DNA of 25,069 bases from a virus: positions 1 to 25,069 of IMG/VR virus record IMGVR_UViG_3300037606_000183. One strand, 5' to 3'. Position 1 is the stretch's first letter; each line of letters starts with the position of its first letter. The position numbers were made by a program, and so were the translations under genes. Shown here piece by piece: positions 5,234 to 12,723 of this stretch. The notes below the pieces were generated by a model. It made no database searches. It saw only the letters and a list, made by a program, of their open reading frames with translations, and had not been told where the DNA came from.

Positions 5234-5244
5234 ATTAAATAAAA

Positions 5245-5275
5245 AAAACCCCCGTAAATTTTACGGGGGTTTTTT
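5245..5275. terminator. Strong bidirectional terminator between the two arms
   Basis: CCCCCGTAAA (5249-5258) and TTTACGGGGG (5260-5269) form a 10-bp perfect stem flanked by an A-run on the left and a T-run on the right. It ends the plus-strand operon and, on the minus strand, the late and lysis operon whose last gene stops at 5284. Confidence 0.92.
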
Positions 5276-5283
5276 GTTTATAG

Positions 5284-5748
5284 TTATATTTTTGCTAATT
5301 GAAAATGCATTCCATCTTTTCTTTTCCAAATGCCTCCCCAATCAAAACCACAATCTGTAAAACACTTTACAAATTCAGGTGAAAGTTTTGGAACCATATT
5401 TAATTGATTTTCTGCCTGATTTACATCAACAGCAATTGCCCAAGAATGTAAGCTCAATGATGCTAGTGCTCGTTTACTTCTGATTACAAATACTCCATCC
5501 CAAGTTTTTAGTTCACTTGCTACACCTCTGCAAATGAGCGTTCGAAGTGCATTCCTTAAAGGGTTAAGCATATCTTTATTAACAAATATTTTTTTAGGGA
5601 AACCTATTGTGCCAAGTGCCGAAAAGCGGGTATGTTTAAATGCTTCTAAAATATCCGATTCGACAATCCATAACTCAAAATGTTTAGACTGTGTTTCAAG
5701 TAAATTTGGGTCTCCGTATTTTTTTAATGCTTGTGCTGATGTTACCAT
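5284..5748 (-). CDS. Endolysin, M15-family peptidase (D-Ala-D-Ala carboxypeptidase / L-Ala-D-Glu endopeptidase type)
   Basis: The 154-aa protein has the M15 zinc peptidase signature: SLHSWAIAVDVN (H101, D108 as zinc ligands) and, near the end, WGGIWKRKDGMHFQ (D145 region, H148 as third ligand). Upstream are KKIFVNKDM and TWDGVFVIRSKR, characteristic of phage M15 endolysins that cut peptidoglycan stem peptides. There is no signal peptide, so release needs a holin or another membrane lesion. It is the last gene of the minus-strand late transcription, directly after two membrane-associated small proteins, and ends at a strong terminator. Confidence 0.88.
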   Translation of the reverse strand: MVTSAQALKKYGDPNLLETQSKHFELWIVESDILEAFKHTRFSALGTIGFPKKIFVNKDMLNPLRNALRTLICRGVASELKTWDGVFVIRSKRALASLSLHSWAIAVDVNQAENQLNMVPKLSPEFVKCFTDCGFDWGGIWKRKDGMHFQLAKI

Positions 5749-5772
5749 ATATTTTTTTAATTTAAATCTTTT

Positions 5773-5979
5773 TTACTTTTTTAATTTATCACCAAATATT
5801 GAATCTAATTTTTTTAAATTTAGGTCTGCATTTGCATTTAAATTAGATATCTTAATTAAACCAATATCAAGTTTTTTAATCTCGTTTTCCATAGCTATTT
5901 TTGTGGGTGAACTAAAATCAATTCTTGAATTTAATCCAAAACAAAAATAGACTAACAGCATTAATGTTAATTGTTTCAT
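5773..5979 (-). CDS. Small secreted or membrane-anchored protein, possible lysis accessory
   Basis: A 68-aa protein with an N-terminal hydrophobic segment (about residues 3-17, LTLMLLVYFCFGL) that may be a signal peptide, then a Lys/Asp/Leu/Asn-rich tail. Its ATG overlaps the TGA of the previous gene by 4 nt (ATGA). A membrane protein with a coiled coil followed by an overlapping small secreted protein next to an endolysin resembles an Rz/Rz1 spanin pair. However, C13 is not in a good lipobox, so this is only a suggestion. Confidence 0.55.
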   Translation of the reverse strand: MKQLTLMLLVYFCFGLNSRIDFSSPTKIAMENEIKKLDIGLIKISNLNANADLNLKKLDSIFGDKLKK

Positions 5980-6374
5980 TTTATTTTATTTTTTAATATT
6001 ATCTCATTCACAATTTCATCAGTTTTTAACTGTTTGTCTTGAGCTTTTTCCAATCGTTCTTCCATTATCTCATATTTTTGCTTCCATCTTTCAATTGTTG
6101 CTAAATTAGTTGTCTCTACTCTATCTCTGTAAGCATCGTAACGCTCTTGGTGTGCCTCTGATTGAACGTTCATCTTGTCAATCATAATTGTGTTAGCATT
6201 GGCTATTTTAGTCGCACAATCAATGTTTTTATCAATTAATATTTTATTAGAATTTGAAGTAGAATAAGAGTTCCAACCAAAAAAAATAATCAAAGATGTA
6301 AGTAAAGCAATGATGGCTTTTTCTGGCGTAAGCGAAACAAACCATTTTAACATTTCGCCTGTTTTTTCAATCAT
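5976..6374 (-). CDS. Membrane protein with periplasmic coiled coil, putative holin or i-spanin
   Basis: From ATG 6374 the protein has 132 residues: MIEKTGEMLKWF, one transmembrane helix (about 18-36, AIIALLTSLIIFFGW), and a long charged helix with heptad-like spacing (YRDRVETTNLATIERWKQKY...EERLEKAQDKQLK). An upstream ATG at 6413 would add 13 residues but lies inside the terminator hairpin at 6399-6430, so the later start is preferred. Neighbours are a small secreted protein and the endolysin, which points to a role in lysis. One membrane helix with a coiled coil fits an inner-membrane spanin better than a classical holin. Confidence 0.6.
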   Translation of the reverse strand: MIEKTGEMLKWFVSLTPEKAIIALLTSLIIFFGWNSYSTSNSNKILIDKNIDCATKIANANTIMIDKMNVQSEAHQERYDAYRDRVETTNLATIERWKQKYEIMEERLEKAQDKQLKTDEIVNEIILKNKIK

Positions 6375-6398
6375 TTTAAATTGTTTTTGTTTGGTTAT

Positions 6399-6430
6399 AA
6401 AAAATCTAACCACCAGTTAAGGTAGTTAGA
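6399..6430 (-). terminator. Terminator after the fibre-associated gene
   Basis: On the minus strand TCTAAC-T-ACC pairs with GGT-G-GTTAGA (arms 6421-6430 and 6405-6414, one mismatch) over a 6-nt loop, followed by six T (A-run 6399-6404). It separates the structural genes from the lysis cassette. Confidence 0.72.
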
Positions 6431-6441
6431 TTATTAGTTTG

Positions 6442-6714
6442 TTATTTTGAAGCTTTTAAAGTTGCAATTTCTGCTTTTAAAGTTTCTACTTCTGCAATTA
6501 AATCAATCGTTAATTGAGATAAAATATCAGCTAATGGATAGCCCTCTTGCAACCCAATAGCAACACTCTCAACATTTGTGGGTGTTTGATTTATAACCTG
6601 ACCGTCTTTTAAAACGGTATCTAACCAACCAAGGTGTGCTCCTTGTAAATCTCCTTCTTGATTCCATCTTACTAAAAATTCGTAAGGTTTTCTAATTTCT
6701 GTGAATTGTGCCAT
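6442..6714 (-). CDS. Small protein after the tail fibre, possible fibre assembly or virion protein
   Basis: A 90-aa protein lying 7 nt after the fibre gene. The first part (RKPYEFLVRWNQEGDLQGAH) reads like a substrate- or tail-associated domain. The C-terminal 25 residues form a leucine-rich coiled coil (LIAEVETLKAEIATLKASK) suited to oligomerisation. It may be a fibre chaperone or a small structural subunit; no specific family is recognised. It is the last gene before a terminator. Confidence 0.65.
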   Translation of the reverse strand: MAQFTEIRKPYEFLVRWNQEGDLQGAHLGWLDTVLKDGQVINQTPTNVESVAIGLQEGYPLADILSQLTIDLIAEVETLKAEIATLKASK

Positions 6715-6721
6715 TTTTATA

Positions 6722-8740
6722 TTAATTTGATGTTACTGTTTCATAAGCGGTCGCCCCGCCTATTCTAATTTTATTTAAAGTTGTATTAAAAAATTGAGCA
6801 CCTTTAAAATATGCTGGTTCTGTTGCTGTTGTGAATTGTCCACAGGATAATGTACCGCTAAACTTACCGTTACCTACTACGTCTAGTTTTTCTGTTGGGG
6901 TTGTTGTACCTATACCAACTCTACCTTCAATCGCTTGAAGTAGCAAATCAGTTCCAGAAGCAGTTATGTAAGAAAATGCAAACCCATTACCTATTCTAAA
7001 ACCGCCATTTGCGTTTAATCCATAACCATTACCAAAACTATCTCGGTGACTTTGTGTGAATTGAACTCTTGTGCTGTTATTGTACTTAGAAGAAATATCA
7101 CCAACATTAGTAAAAAGAAAATGACCTAGAAGAGGATTTCCTATAATTAAGTTTGTGCCATTCTCGCTAATTAAACTATCACCAACCGCTCCACTAGCAG
7201 TAAATTTTGCTAGTCTGTTTGTTGTACCTGAACCCGAAATTTTATTATTTAACTCCGCTTTAACTGCATCTACGGTTGGATATTTTGTACCTGTACCATC
7301 AACCGCTAAATTATTTTGTTTGTTGGCTACGTCTTCTGCGGTGTATCCTAAAGCTGGTGATGCAACTGAACCGTTAGCTGTAAACCATTCTTTTGTTATA
7401 ATAGCTTTACCAGTCGTATCAGCATCAATAAGAGTATTATTTGTAGAAGGTGCTAACAATGTATTATCTGATAATTTTCTAATTGCTTCGTTATTTGAAC
7501 CGTCAGCTAAAACAACCAAGTCGCTAATACTACTACTATTTGATAAATCTACCCGCCCAATTATTGTATTATTATTTCCTGTTTGTAATTTAGTTAAATT
7601 AGCGGGATTTATTATTATATTATTTGAACCTGTTGTTAATGTTTTATCATTTCCAAATAATGATTTTTCAAAAACTAAATTATTAGACCCAGTTGTAATA
7701 AGTCTTCCTGCACCTTGACCAAAAGCCATATTATAACTACCACTACCACCAATACCCGAACCCAGTACATTAATCCCTAAACCAATATTGTAAGTACCAC
7801 TTGAAAAACCTCTACCCGAATTGCTTCCAATAAATGTGTTATTACTACCAGTAGTAATATTATTACCAGCATTAGTTCCAATAAATGTGTTAGTAGAACC
7901 ACTTGTCAGTCTTAACCCACTACTAACACCTATAGCAACGTTTGACAAACCGCCATCTAAAGCATCCATAGCTAATTGACCTACCGCAACGTTAAAAGAA
8001 CCAGTAATAGCATTAGACATTGAAAAACCACCTATTGCTAAATTACTAGCTCCAGATGTTAAGTTCCTGAGTGCTAGAGGCCCCAAAGCAGTATTATTAC
8101 TTCCCGTTAAGTTTTTATTTAAAGTTAAATCACCAATACCAAAATTTGTACCACCAGTTGTTACAGATGAATTTGAATTAAAACCAATACCTAAAATCGA
8201 ACCACCTGAAGGACTTCGTTTATACAAAATAGGTACATCATTATAAATTTTTTGTGAGAAACCCTCATCGCTTAAATCATCGTTATTTTTCCAAAAATAT
8301 TCTACTATATTATTTAATTCTTGTTCGTTTATTATAGCAAAAGTTTTACCCGCTTTTCTTTTTTCTGGTGTTATATCCAATAATGCTTCTTCAAATGAAT
8401 TATAAATAGGAGTTTCAAACTCAATTAAAGGCTTCATTGCTTGTGTTCCATCAGCATTTTTAATATAAACCTTGTCTACATCAACTGTTGAAACTTTATC
8501 TAAAGTACTAGATAATTTAGGAACCAAACCATCATCAGTTAAATCATTAGAATTAACCCACCAGTATTCAACCACTAAACCGTCTAGTTGTTTTATACCA
8601 ACAGTCCTACCTTCTTTTCTTAATTCTAATATAACATTAGTTTTTGCTTCCTCCAAGGTATCATAAACCCCGTACATTGCATCTACATTAGATGATGCAT
8701 TTAATATTTTTAATTCTTTACTAAAGTCTTGTGTAGCCAT
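6722..8740 (-). CDS. Tail fibre / receptor-binding protein with YadA-head-like repeats
   Basis: The 672-aa protein has three parts. Residues about 23-76 and 112-165 are a duplicated domain (FEEA/LEEA...R-K-x-G-x-T...VEYFW/VEYWW...N-x-D-L-x-D-x-G) likely to anchor or spread the fibre. Residues about 187-405 are tandem repeats around N-x-A-[IVL]-G-x-x-[AS]...[TS]-G-[SA]-x-N (NTFIGTNAGNNITTGSNN is a good copy), as in trimeric adhesin heads and beta-solenoids. Residues about 590-672 contain VGIGTTTPTEKLDVVGNGKF, a motif frequent at the ends of Bacteroidota surface and fibre proteins, and a small C-terminal strand domain. The start follows AAAATAAA. It probably binds host surface glycans or proteins. 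Confidence 0.85.
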   Translation of the reverse strand: MATQDFSKELKILNASSNVDAMYGVYDTLEEAKTNVILELRKEGRTVGIKQLDGLVVEYWWVNSNDLTDDGLVPKLSSTLDKVSTVDVDKVYIKNADGTQAMKPLIEFETPIYNSFEEALLDITPEKRKAGKTFAIINEQELNNIVEYFWKNNDDLSDEGFSQKIYNDVPILYKRSPSGGSILGIGFNSNSSVTTGGTNFGIGDLTLNKNLTGSNNTALGPLALRNLTSGASNLAIGGFSMSNAITGSFNVAVGQLAMDALDGGLSNVAIGVSSGLRLTSGSTNTFIGTNAGNNITTGSNNTFIGSNSGRGFSSGTYNIGLGINVLGSGIGGSGSYNMAFGQGAGRLITTGSNNLVFEKSLFGNDKTLTTGSNNIIINPANLTKLQTGNNNTIIGRVDLSNSSSISDLVVLADGSNNEAIRKLSDNTLLAPSTNNTLIDADTTGKAIITKEWFTANGSVASPALGYTAEDVANKQNNLAVDGTGTKYPTVDAVKAELNNKISGSGTTNRLAKFTASGAVGDSLISENGTNLIIGNPLLGHFLFTNVGDISSKYNNSTRVQFTQSHRDSFGNGYGLNANGGFRIGNGFAFSYITASGTDLLLQAIEGRVGIGTTTPTEKLDVVGNGKFSGTLSCGQFTTATEPAYFKGAQFFNTTLNKIRIGGATAYETVTSN

Positions 8741-8760
8741 TTTATTTTTTATTATTTTAT

Positions 8761-9714
8761 TTATGATAGTGTTACAATCACATTATTATTTGAAGAGTAT
8801 GATGACGCAAAGCTTGCAACATATACTTTATAATCTACTATATTTCCAGAAACATCAGGTATACTTGAAATAGATTCACTTAATAAAAATAAAAGTGTTA
8901 AATCATCATTCGTATCTGTATTTAATACTTTAACTAAATTTTTAACAATTGGGATTGCAACAACAAAATTTTTATTAACGCTACCTGTTTGAAATGTAAA
9001 CGAATTAGTTGTATTGATAACTGATGTATTAATTAAACTATTTCTAATATCAATACCTTCTGTTGGTATTTCATTTATTGAACCAGCAAATCTTCTATAT
9101 CCCCAGTTAACCGAATAAGACTTCTCTAAAGGTATATTTAAAGTATTATCTGCAACTATTTTCCAAGTGTGGGATAATGGTGTCAATTTAACCGTTGAAG
9201 GTAATAAAGCACCTACAGGGGAATTAGTTGGTTCACCTGAAACTAAAACTGTATTTTCGTTCGTAACATCTACAATTGATATTGAATCAGCTTTAATATT
9301 TAAAGGATTTGAAGCAGTAAATGTAAAGTTCTTTATTCCAGATATAACTGTCCCTACCTCTATAACTAAGTTTTGATTCTCAATAGCAAAAGCTGTAATT
9401 GAAGGTGTAAGGTATTCTATAGCAATATTTTTAATAAATTGGTCTATCGTCCATCCTGTAGAAGGAATTGTTTGACCGCTTGAATATCTACCAAGTGTTT
9501 TACCGTTAGTTAGACTGACAACTACATCATCTTTAATAGTTAAGTCTTCAGTTATATCATCAATTATTGTCGTAAGTTCTTCTATGCTCTCTTCAATTGT
9601 AAGATTTTTATCAACTAATTCAGCAAAGTTTTGATTCGTCTTTACAAAAGCATCTCTTAACTTATCACCTTGGTTATCACCTGGTTGTGAAACATTAATA
9701 ATTTGTATTGCCAT
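8761..9714 (-). CDS. Virion structural protein, fibre-associated
   Basis: A 317-aa protein starting MAIQIINVSQPGDNQGDKLR, followed by DAFVKTNQNFAEL, the N-terminal motif (G-D-x-L-R-x-A-F-x-K-x-N-x-N-F) common in phage tail and fibre-attachment proteins. A short coiled coil (IEESIEELTTIIDDITEDL) follows, then beta-rich Ser/Thr/Asn/Val sequence with several strand repeats and no enzyme motif. It sits directly before the fibre gene. It is likely a tail or baseplate appendage or a second fibre. Confidence 0.75.
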   Translation of the reverse strand: MAIQIINVSQPGDNQGDKLRDAFVKTNQNFAELVDKNLTIEESIEELTTIIDDITEDLTIKDDVVVSLTNGKTLGRYSSGQTIPSTGWTIDQFIKNIAIEYLTPSITAFAIENQNLVIEVGTVISGIKNFTFTASNPLNIKADSISIVDVTNENTVLVSGEPTNSPVGALLPSTVKLTPLSHTWKIVADNTLNIPLEKSYSVNWGYRRFAGSINEIPTEGIDIRNSLINTSVINTTNSFTFQTGSVNKNFVVAIPIVKNLVKVLNTDTNDDLTLLFLLSESISSIPDVSGNIVDYKVYVASFASSYSSNNNVIVTLS

Positions 9715-9726
9715 TTTATTGTTTTT

Positions 9727-9828
9727 TTATTGTTTTTTTATTGTTTTTATTTTATTCAAAAAAATCTCTAACTTTTTAAGATTCTCTTCCTTTACCTTAT
9801 ACTCTTTTTTATTTAATTTATCATCCAT
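9727..9828 (-). CDS. Very small basic ORF (33 aa)
   Basis: ATG 9828 begins MDDKLNKKEYKVKEE and ends ...IKTIKKQ. It starts 3 nt after the stop of the connector gene and ends 12 nt before the next ATG, so it fits exactly between genes. It is Lys-rich and helical. The last codons overlap three 11-bp repeats of ATTGTTTTTTT on the plus strand (9719-9750). It may encode a peptide or simply be coupling sequence. Confidence 0.45.
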   Translation of the reverse strand: MDDKLNKKEYKVKEENLKKLEIFLNKIKTIKKQ

Positions 9829-9831
9829 AAA

Positions 9832-10344
9832 TTAGTAGCCTTTTCTTTTTTTAGTTCTTGGCAAATATAAACCGTAAAATGTTTTGTTTTCTGGTTTAAT
9901 TTCTAGTGCTTTATATTCTGGAATTTCATCTAAATTTAATTTTAAAAATTTAATCATCTGTCTCAAATAGTGATTAGCTAAATTTCTTTGATGAACGACC
10001 AAATAATCTAATTCTTCTTTATTAACTGTAGTTGTGTTATCAGTTGATGTTTTTGTTATTCCCGCATTTGACACTTGATATGCTCCAATAGCTAAATAAA
10101 GTGATGCTGCTTGATGAATTATAAAATCTTTTACATAATCATCGTACAATTCTTTATACATTCCTTCTAGTTCACTTTCTTTAAAATCAAGCATTAACTT
10201 ATTATAAAGAGCTGTACCTATCATTGGTTTTAGTTCTGTCTTCTGAGCGTCTTTAATGCAGTGCAAATAGCGTTGAGGGTCAATAGAACCGCCCAATGAG
10301 GTATTAATTGTAAGGTCGTTATTTTTTAATAATATTACTGTCAT
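9832..10344 (-). CDS. Head-tail connector / head completion protein (DUF6712-like)
   Basis: A 170-aa, mainly helical protein. It contains RYLHCIKDAQKTELKPMIG-x-x-LYNKL, the pattern (I-x-x-A-Q-x-x-x-L-x-P-x-x-G-x-x-L-Y) typical of DUF6712 and gp6-like connector proteins of Bacteroidota phages. Further helices (YDDYVKDFIIHQAASLYLAIGAYQ) and a basic tail (LPRTKKRKGY) follow. It lies immediately after the portal gene in transcription (1 nt between), which is the expected place for a protein that closes the portal ring. Confidence 0.7.
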   Translation of the reverse strand: MTVILLKNNDLTINTSLGGSIDPQRYLHCIKDAQKTELKPMIGTALYNKLMLDFKESELEGMYKELYDDYVKDFIIHQAASLYLAIGAYQVSNAGITKTSTDNTTTVNKEELDYLVVHQRNLANHYLRQMIKFLKLNLDEIPEYKALEIKPENKTFYGLYLPRTKKRKGY

Positions 10345-10345
10345 T

Positions 10346-11557
10346 TTATTCTTGTATTTTTGTTTCTGTAACGATTTCTGTTTCTGTTATAATTAAATCT
10401 TTGAAATCTTTAAAGTCTAATTTAACGTTTACGTCATTTATAATTATAATACTTTCAAATGCATCAATTATAACCTCTCGCATTGGATTAATTACTTTTC
10501 TGTAAAAGACTCTCAGTGCCGTATTCATTTCATCGGCATTATTTCCAAAACCAGAAGAACCATCTGACCCCATTAATATTGGAAAATATCTATGTGCAGC
10601 AATAATTTTATCTTTTGCTTCTTTTGCTGTTTCAAGAAATTTTGAATGCTCGTCACTTGATGCTATTGGAGTTATTTCAGTTTTCATTTCAGCATTGTCA
10701 TTGAAAGATAAGAAAAACTTACCACCATTAGATGAACCAGTTAGGTCTTGTCTAATAGCTTTTTCTGCCGTCTCTTGCCCCTCATCTGTATCTTCTAACC
10801 CTTTAACTATATTAACGACATAACCAGCTGAGAAACCGTTTTCTATCCAACTGATTGTAAAGTTTGAAATCTCTTCTTCTGATTGGCAATACTGCAAAGC
10901 GGCTTGATAATCAGGTAGTTTAAAATAAGGAAATCTTTTTGATAATCCAATAACCATTATTTCAGAAGCTGGTGCAACTAATTCTTCGCCTGTAGCTAAT
11001 TCAATTTCATTTATTTCTTCTGGTGTTAAGGCATCGTAAACACCAAATGCATCAAACTCTTGTGAAGGAAATTTAGTTATTTCATTCCAATCAAATGAGT
11101 AGAAAAATTTCTTTGGAGAATCGTTGTAATCCTTTTCTTCTTGAATTGCAATTGATTTAATGGCAACGTGCTCAATGCTTGTGACTTTACGGTTGTGGTT
11201 GTATATAACCTCTAACGCAGCGTGAGCATATATTTTATAATCTTTAATAACTAATCTTAAATCAGCATTTGATATAAGGTCTTTAATAGTTTGACCGTTG
11301 TTTAATAGACCCAAACCATAAATGTAATCAGCAATATCATCAATGATAGATGCGTTCGTTACAGAGCCTATATAGCGGTCTTTTAAGAAGTCAAAATACT
11401 TATTAAATTCACCATTATATACTTTTTTATTTTGGATTCTATAATCAATTTGGGTTGAAGGTTTAACATAATTGTTTAATTTAATGCTAACCACTCTACT
11501 TGTTTTTGCTGAGGTAAAGTCTCTTTTATTTAATTCTTTTTTGTATCTTGGCTTCAT
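10346..11557 (-). CDS. Portal protein
   Basis: The 403-aa protein resembles Bacteroidota siphophage portals. It has an N-terminal arm with YGLGLL, a middle region with an EHVAIKSIAIQEEKDY-like clip and wing part, and then HRYFPILMGSDGSSGFGNNADEMNTALRVFYRKVINPMRE near the end. That last stretch is the P-x-x-L-x-G...G-x-x...N...Y-x-x-x-I-x-P pattern of the portal stem and crown helices. Twelve copies would form the ring that packages DNA. It is followed directly by a connector gene. It lies far from the terminase genes, which is unusual for this class of phage. Confidence 0.75.
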   Translation of the reverse strand: MKPRYKKELNKRDFTSAKTSRVVSIKLNNYVKPSTQIDYRIQNKKVYNGEFNKYFDFLKDRYIGSVTNASIIDDIADYIYGLGLLNNGQTIKDLISNADLRLVIKDYKIYAHAALEVIYNHNRKVTSIEHVAIKSIAIQEEKDYNDSPKKFFYSFDWNEITKFPSQEFDAFGVYDALTPEEINEIELATGEELVAPASEIMVIGLSKRFPYFKLPDYQAALQYCQSEEEISNFTISWIENGFSAGYVVNIVKGLEDTDEGQETAEKAIRQDLTGSSNGGKFFLSFNDNAEMKTEITPIASSDEHSKFLETAKEAKDKIIAAHRYFPILMGSDGSSGFGNNADEMNTALRVFYRKVINPMREVIIDAFESIIIINDVNVKLDFKDFKDLIITETEIVTETKIQE

Positions 11558-11559
11558 AA

Positions 11560-12006
11560 TTAATCCATTATTATTATTTCGTCATTTGATTGACTGTTTT
11601 CAATTATTTTGTAGTTTTCAGTACTTGCTTGAGAACTAGCGTAAGCTTTTTCTCGTCTAATTATTTTGTTATCATTATCAAATATTCTTACTTCAAATGA
11701 ATCACCCTCTTGAAATGTATAATTAAAATAAATCTTTAGTCTTTCTTCTTCATATACAAAAAATAATACATCTAAAAAGAAAGTTTCTAATGTTAATTCA
11801 TTCTTAAATTGAATTGTAAAATCATTTACATCTTCTCTGACAATTGTATCAATTAAATAATCATAAGTACCAACAAAATAAAACTCTAAATCTGCCGTTA
11901 AATCAATTGAATCTGATGAAACAAGTATATTGTCTGCTGTTAATGGAACTAGTGTACCACCACCCGCAGGAGTATATGGAGTGCCATCAATTTGTAAATA
12001 TATCAT
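11560..12006 (-). CDS. Hypothetical structural protein (148 aa)
   Basis: First gene after the late-type promoter at 12026-12054 and 2 nt before the portal gene. It starts MIYLQIDGTPYTPAGGGTL, rich in Gly/Thr, then beta-strand-rich sequence (FTIQFKNELTLETFFLDVLFF, LKIYFNYTFQEGDSFEVRIFD) and a charged tail ending in IIIMD. It looks like a small beta-sandwich, possibly a decoration or neck protein. No family is recognised. Confidence 0.6.
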   Translation of the reverse strand: MIYLQIDGTPYTPAGGGTLVPLTADNILVSSDSIDLTADLEFYFVGTYDYLIDTIVREDVNDFTIQFKNELTLETFFLDVLFFVYEEERLKIYFNYTFQEGDSFEVRIFDNDNKIIRREKAYASSQASTENYKIIENSQSNDEIIIMD

Positions 12007-12025
12007 ATTATTTTATTTTATAGTT

Positions 12026-12054
12026 TTAATACTTTTTTCAATAGTTAGTGTAAC
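12026..12054 (-). promoter_or_regulatory. Late-type motif copy C (GTTACA-N15-AGTATTAA)
   Basis: On the minus strand GTTACA (12049-12054) and AGTATTAA (12026-12033) are separated by exactly 15 nt, as in copies A and B. It lies 19 nt before the ATG at 12006 and just after the terminator at 12063-12091, so it probably starts the unit that holds portal, connector and fibre. Confidence 0.65.
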
Positions 12055-12062
12055 GTATAACC

Positions 12063-12091
12063 AAAAAAAGCCCCCTTTGATTGGGAGCTTT
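12063..12091 (-). terminator. Terminator after the probable tail tube gene
   Basis: On the minus strand AAAGCTCCC (12083-12091) pairs with GGGGGCTTT (about 12067-12075) with one G-T pair, and seven T follow. It ends the capsid / tail tube unit and sits directly before motif copy C. Confidence 0.8.
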
Positions 12092-12109
12092 GATTTTTAA
12101 TATTTAAAA

Positions 12110-12640
12110 TTAAACGTTTACTGCAACAGCTGACAATAAAGTTGTAATAGCTGCTGTAGCTAAGTGACCAGATGGATTCTTTTCTTCGGCTGTGAAGGTA
12201 ATATTATAACCGTTGAAATCTCCCATAGCACCACCAGTTGCAAGGTTTCCAGCTGTTAAGTCAGCTCCACCTAATTCTCCAACTAATAGGAAGTTACCCA
12301 TATTATCTTCAACGATAATGTGAGGTCTACCAGCTGACATAAACTTTAATTGATTAGTCATATCAACTGTTAATTTTTGAATTGCAAGGGTAACTACCTG
12401 TGAAAAGAAAGTAGTACCAGCGTCTCTTGATGTAACTACATCTTGTTGGAAAGTATTTCCTGATGCTTTTAAAACGTATTTAAAAGCTTCGCCTGGAAGT
12501 AAGTCAGTAATAGCCGTTACTGAGCTATCTAATGTTGTAAACGTTGCTGCATTGTAATTAATAAAATATGCCGCTTTGAATCCACCTTGTGTATTTTTAC
12601 ACACTAGGTTTCTGCCTTGGGTAATTAAGCAATCTGCCAT
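12110..12640 (-). CDS. Probable major tail tube protein
   Basis: The 176-aa protein begins MADCLITQGRNLVCKNTQGG and contains SRDAGTTFFSQVVTLAIQKL, PHIIVEDNMGNFLLVGELGGADLTAG and NGYNITFTAEEKNP. An R-D-x-G-T-x-x-x motif, a strand pair around a G-x-x-x-x-G-E-x-G-G loop and a C-terminal F-x-A-E-E-x-x-P strand are features of tail tube proteins in Bacteroidota siphophages. A capsid decoration protein is the main alternative, because it lies next to the major capsid gene and not near the tape measure. The position after a hairpin within the capsid unit suggests adjusted expression. Confidence 0.55.
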   Translation of the reverse strand: MADCLITQGRNLVCKNTQGGFKAAYFINYNAATFTTLDSSVTAITDLLPGEAFKYVLKASGNTFQQDVVTSRDAGTTFFSQVVTLAIQKLTVDMTNQLKFMSAGRPHIIVEDNMGNFLLVGELGGADLTAGNLATGGAMGDFNGYNITFTAEEKNPSGHLATAAITTLLSAVAVNV

Positions 12641-12663
12641 TTTTTTGTCTGTATTTTTTAGTT

Positions 12664-12698
12664 AAAAAGAAATGGGGCGGGACAATCCCTCCCCATTT
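12664..12698 (-). terminator. Intercistronic hairpin between capsid and tail tube genes
   Basis: AAATGGGG-A-GGGA and TCCC-G-CCCCATTT (arms 12686-12698 and 12670-12682 on the minus strand) form an 8+4-bp stem with a 3-nt loop, followed by CTTTTTAAC. The short T-tract suggests partial termination or mRNA protection rather than a full stop, and could set the ratio of capsid to tube protein. Confidence 0.6.
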
Positions 12699-12723
12699 GC
12701 TAATATTTATTATTTTTATTTGA

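Noticed and set aside
5534-5950. 138-aa plus-strand open frame
   Set aside because: Antisense to the endolysin and the gene before it, which have clear motifs and coupling.
7155-7718. 187-aa plus-strand open frame
   Set aside because: It lies wholly antisense within the repeat-rich fibre gene, whose composition produces long antisense frames.
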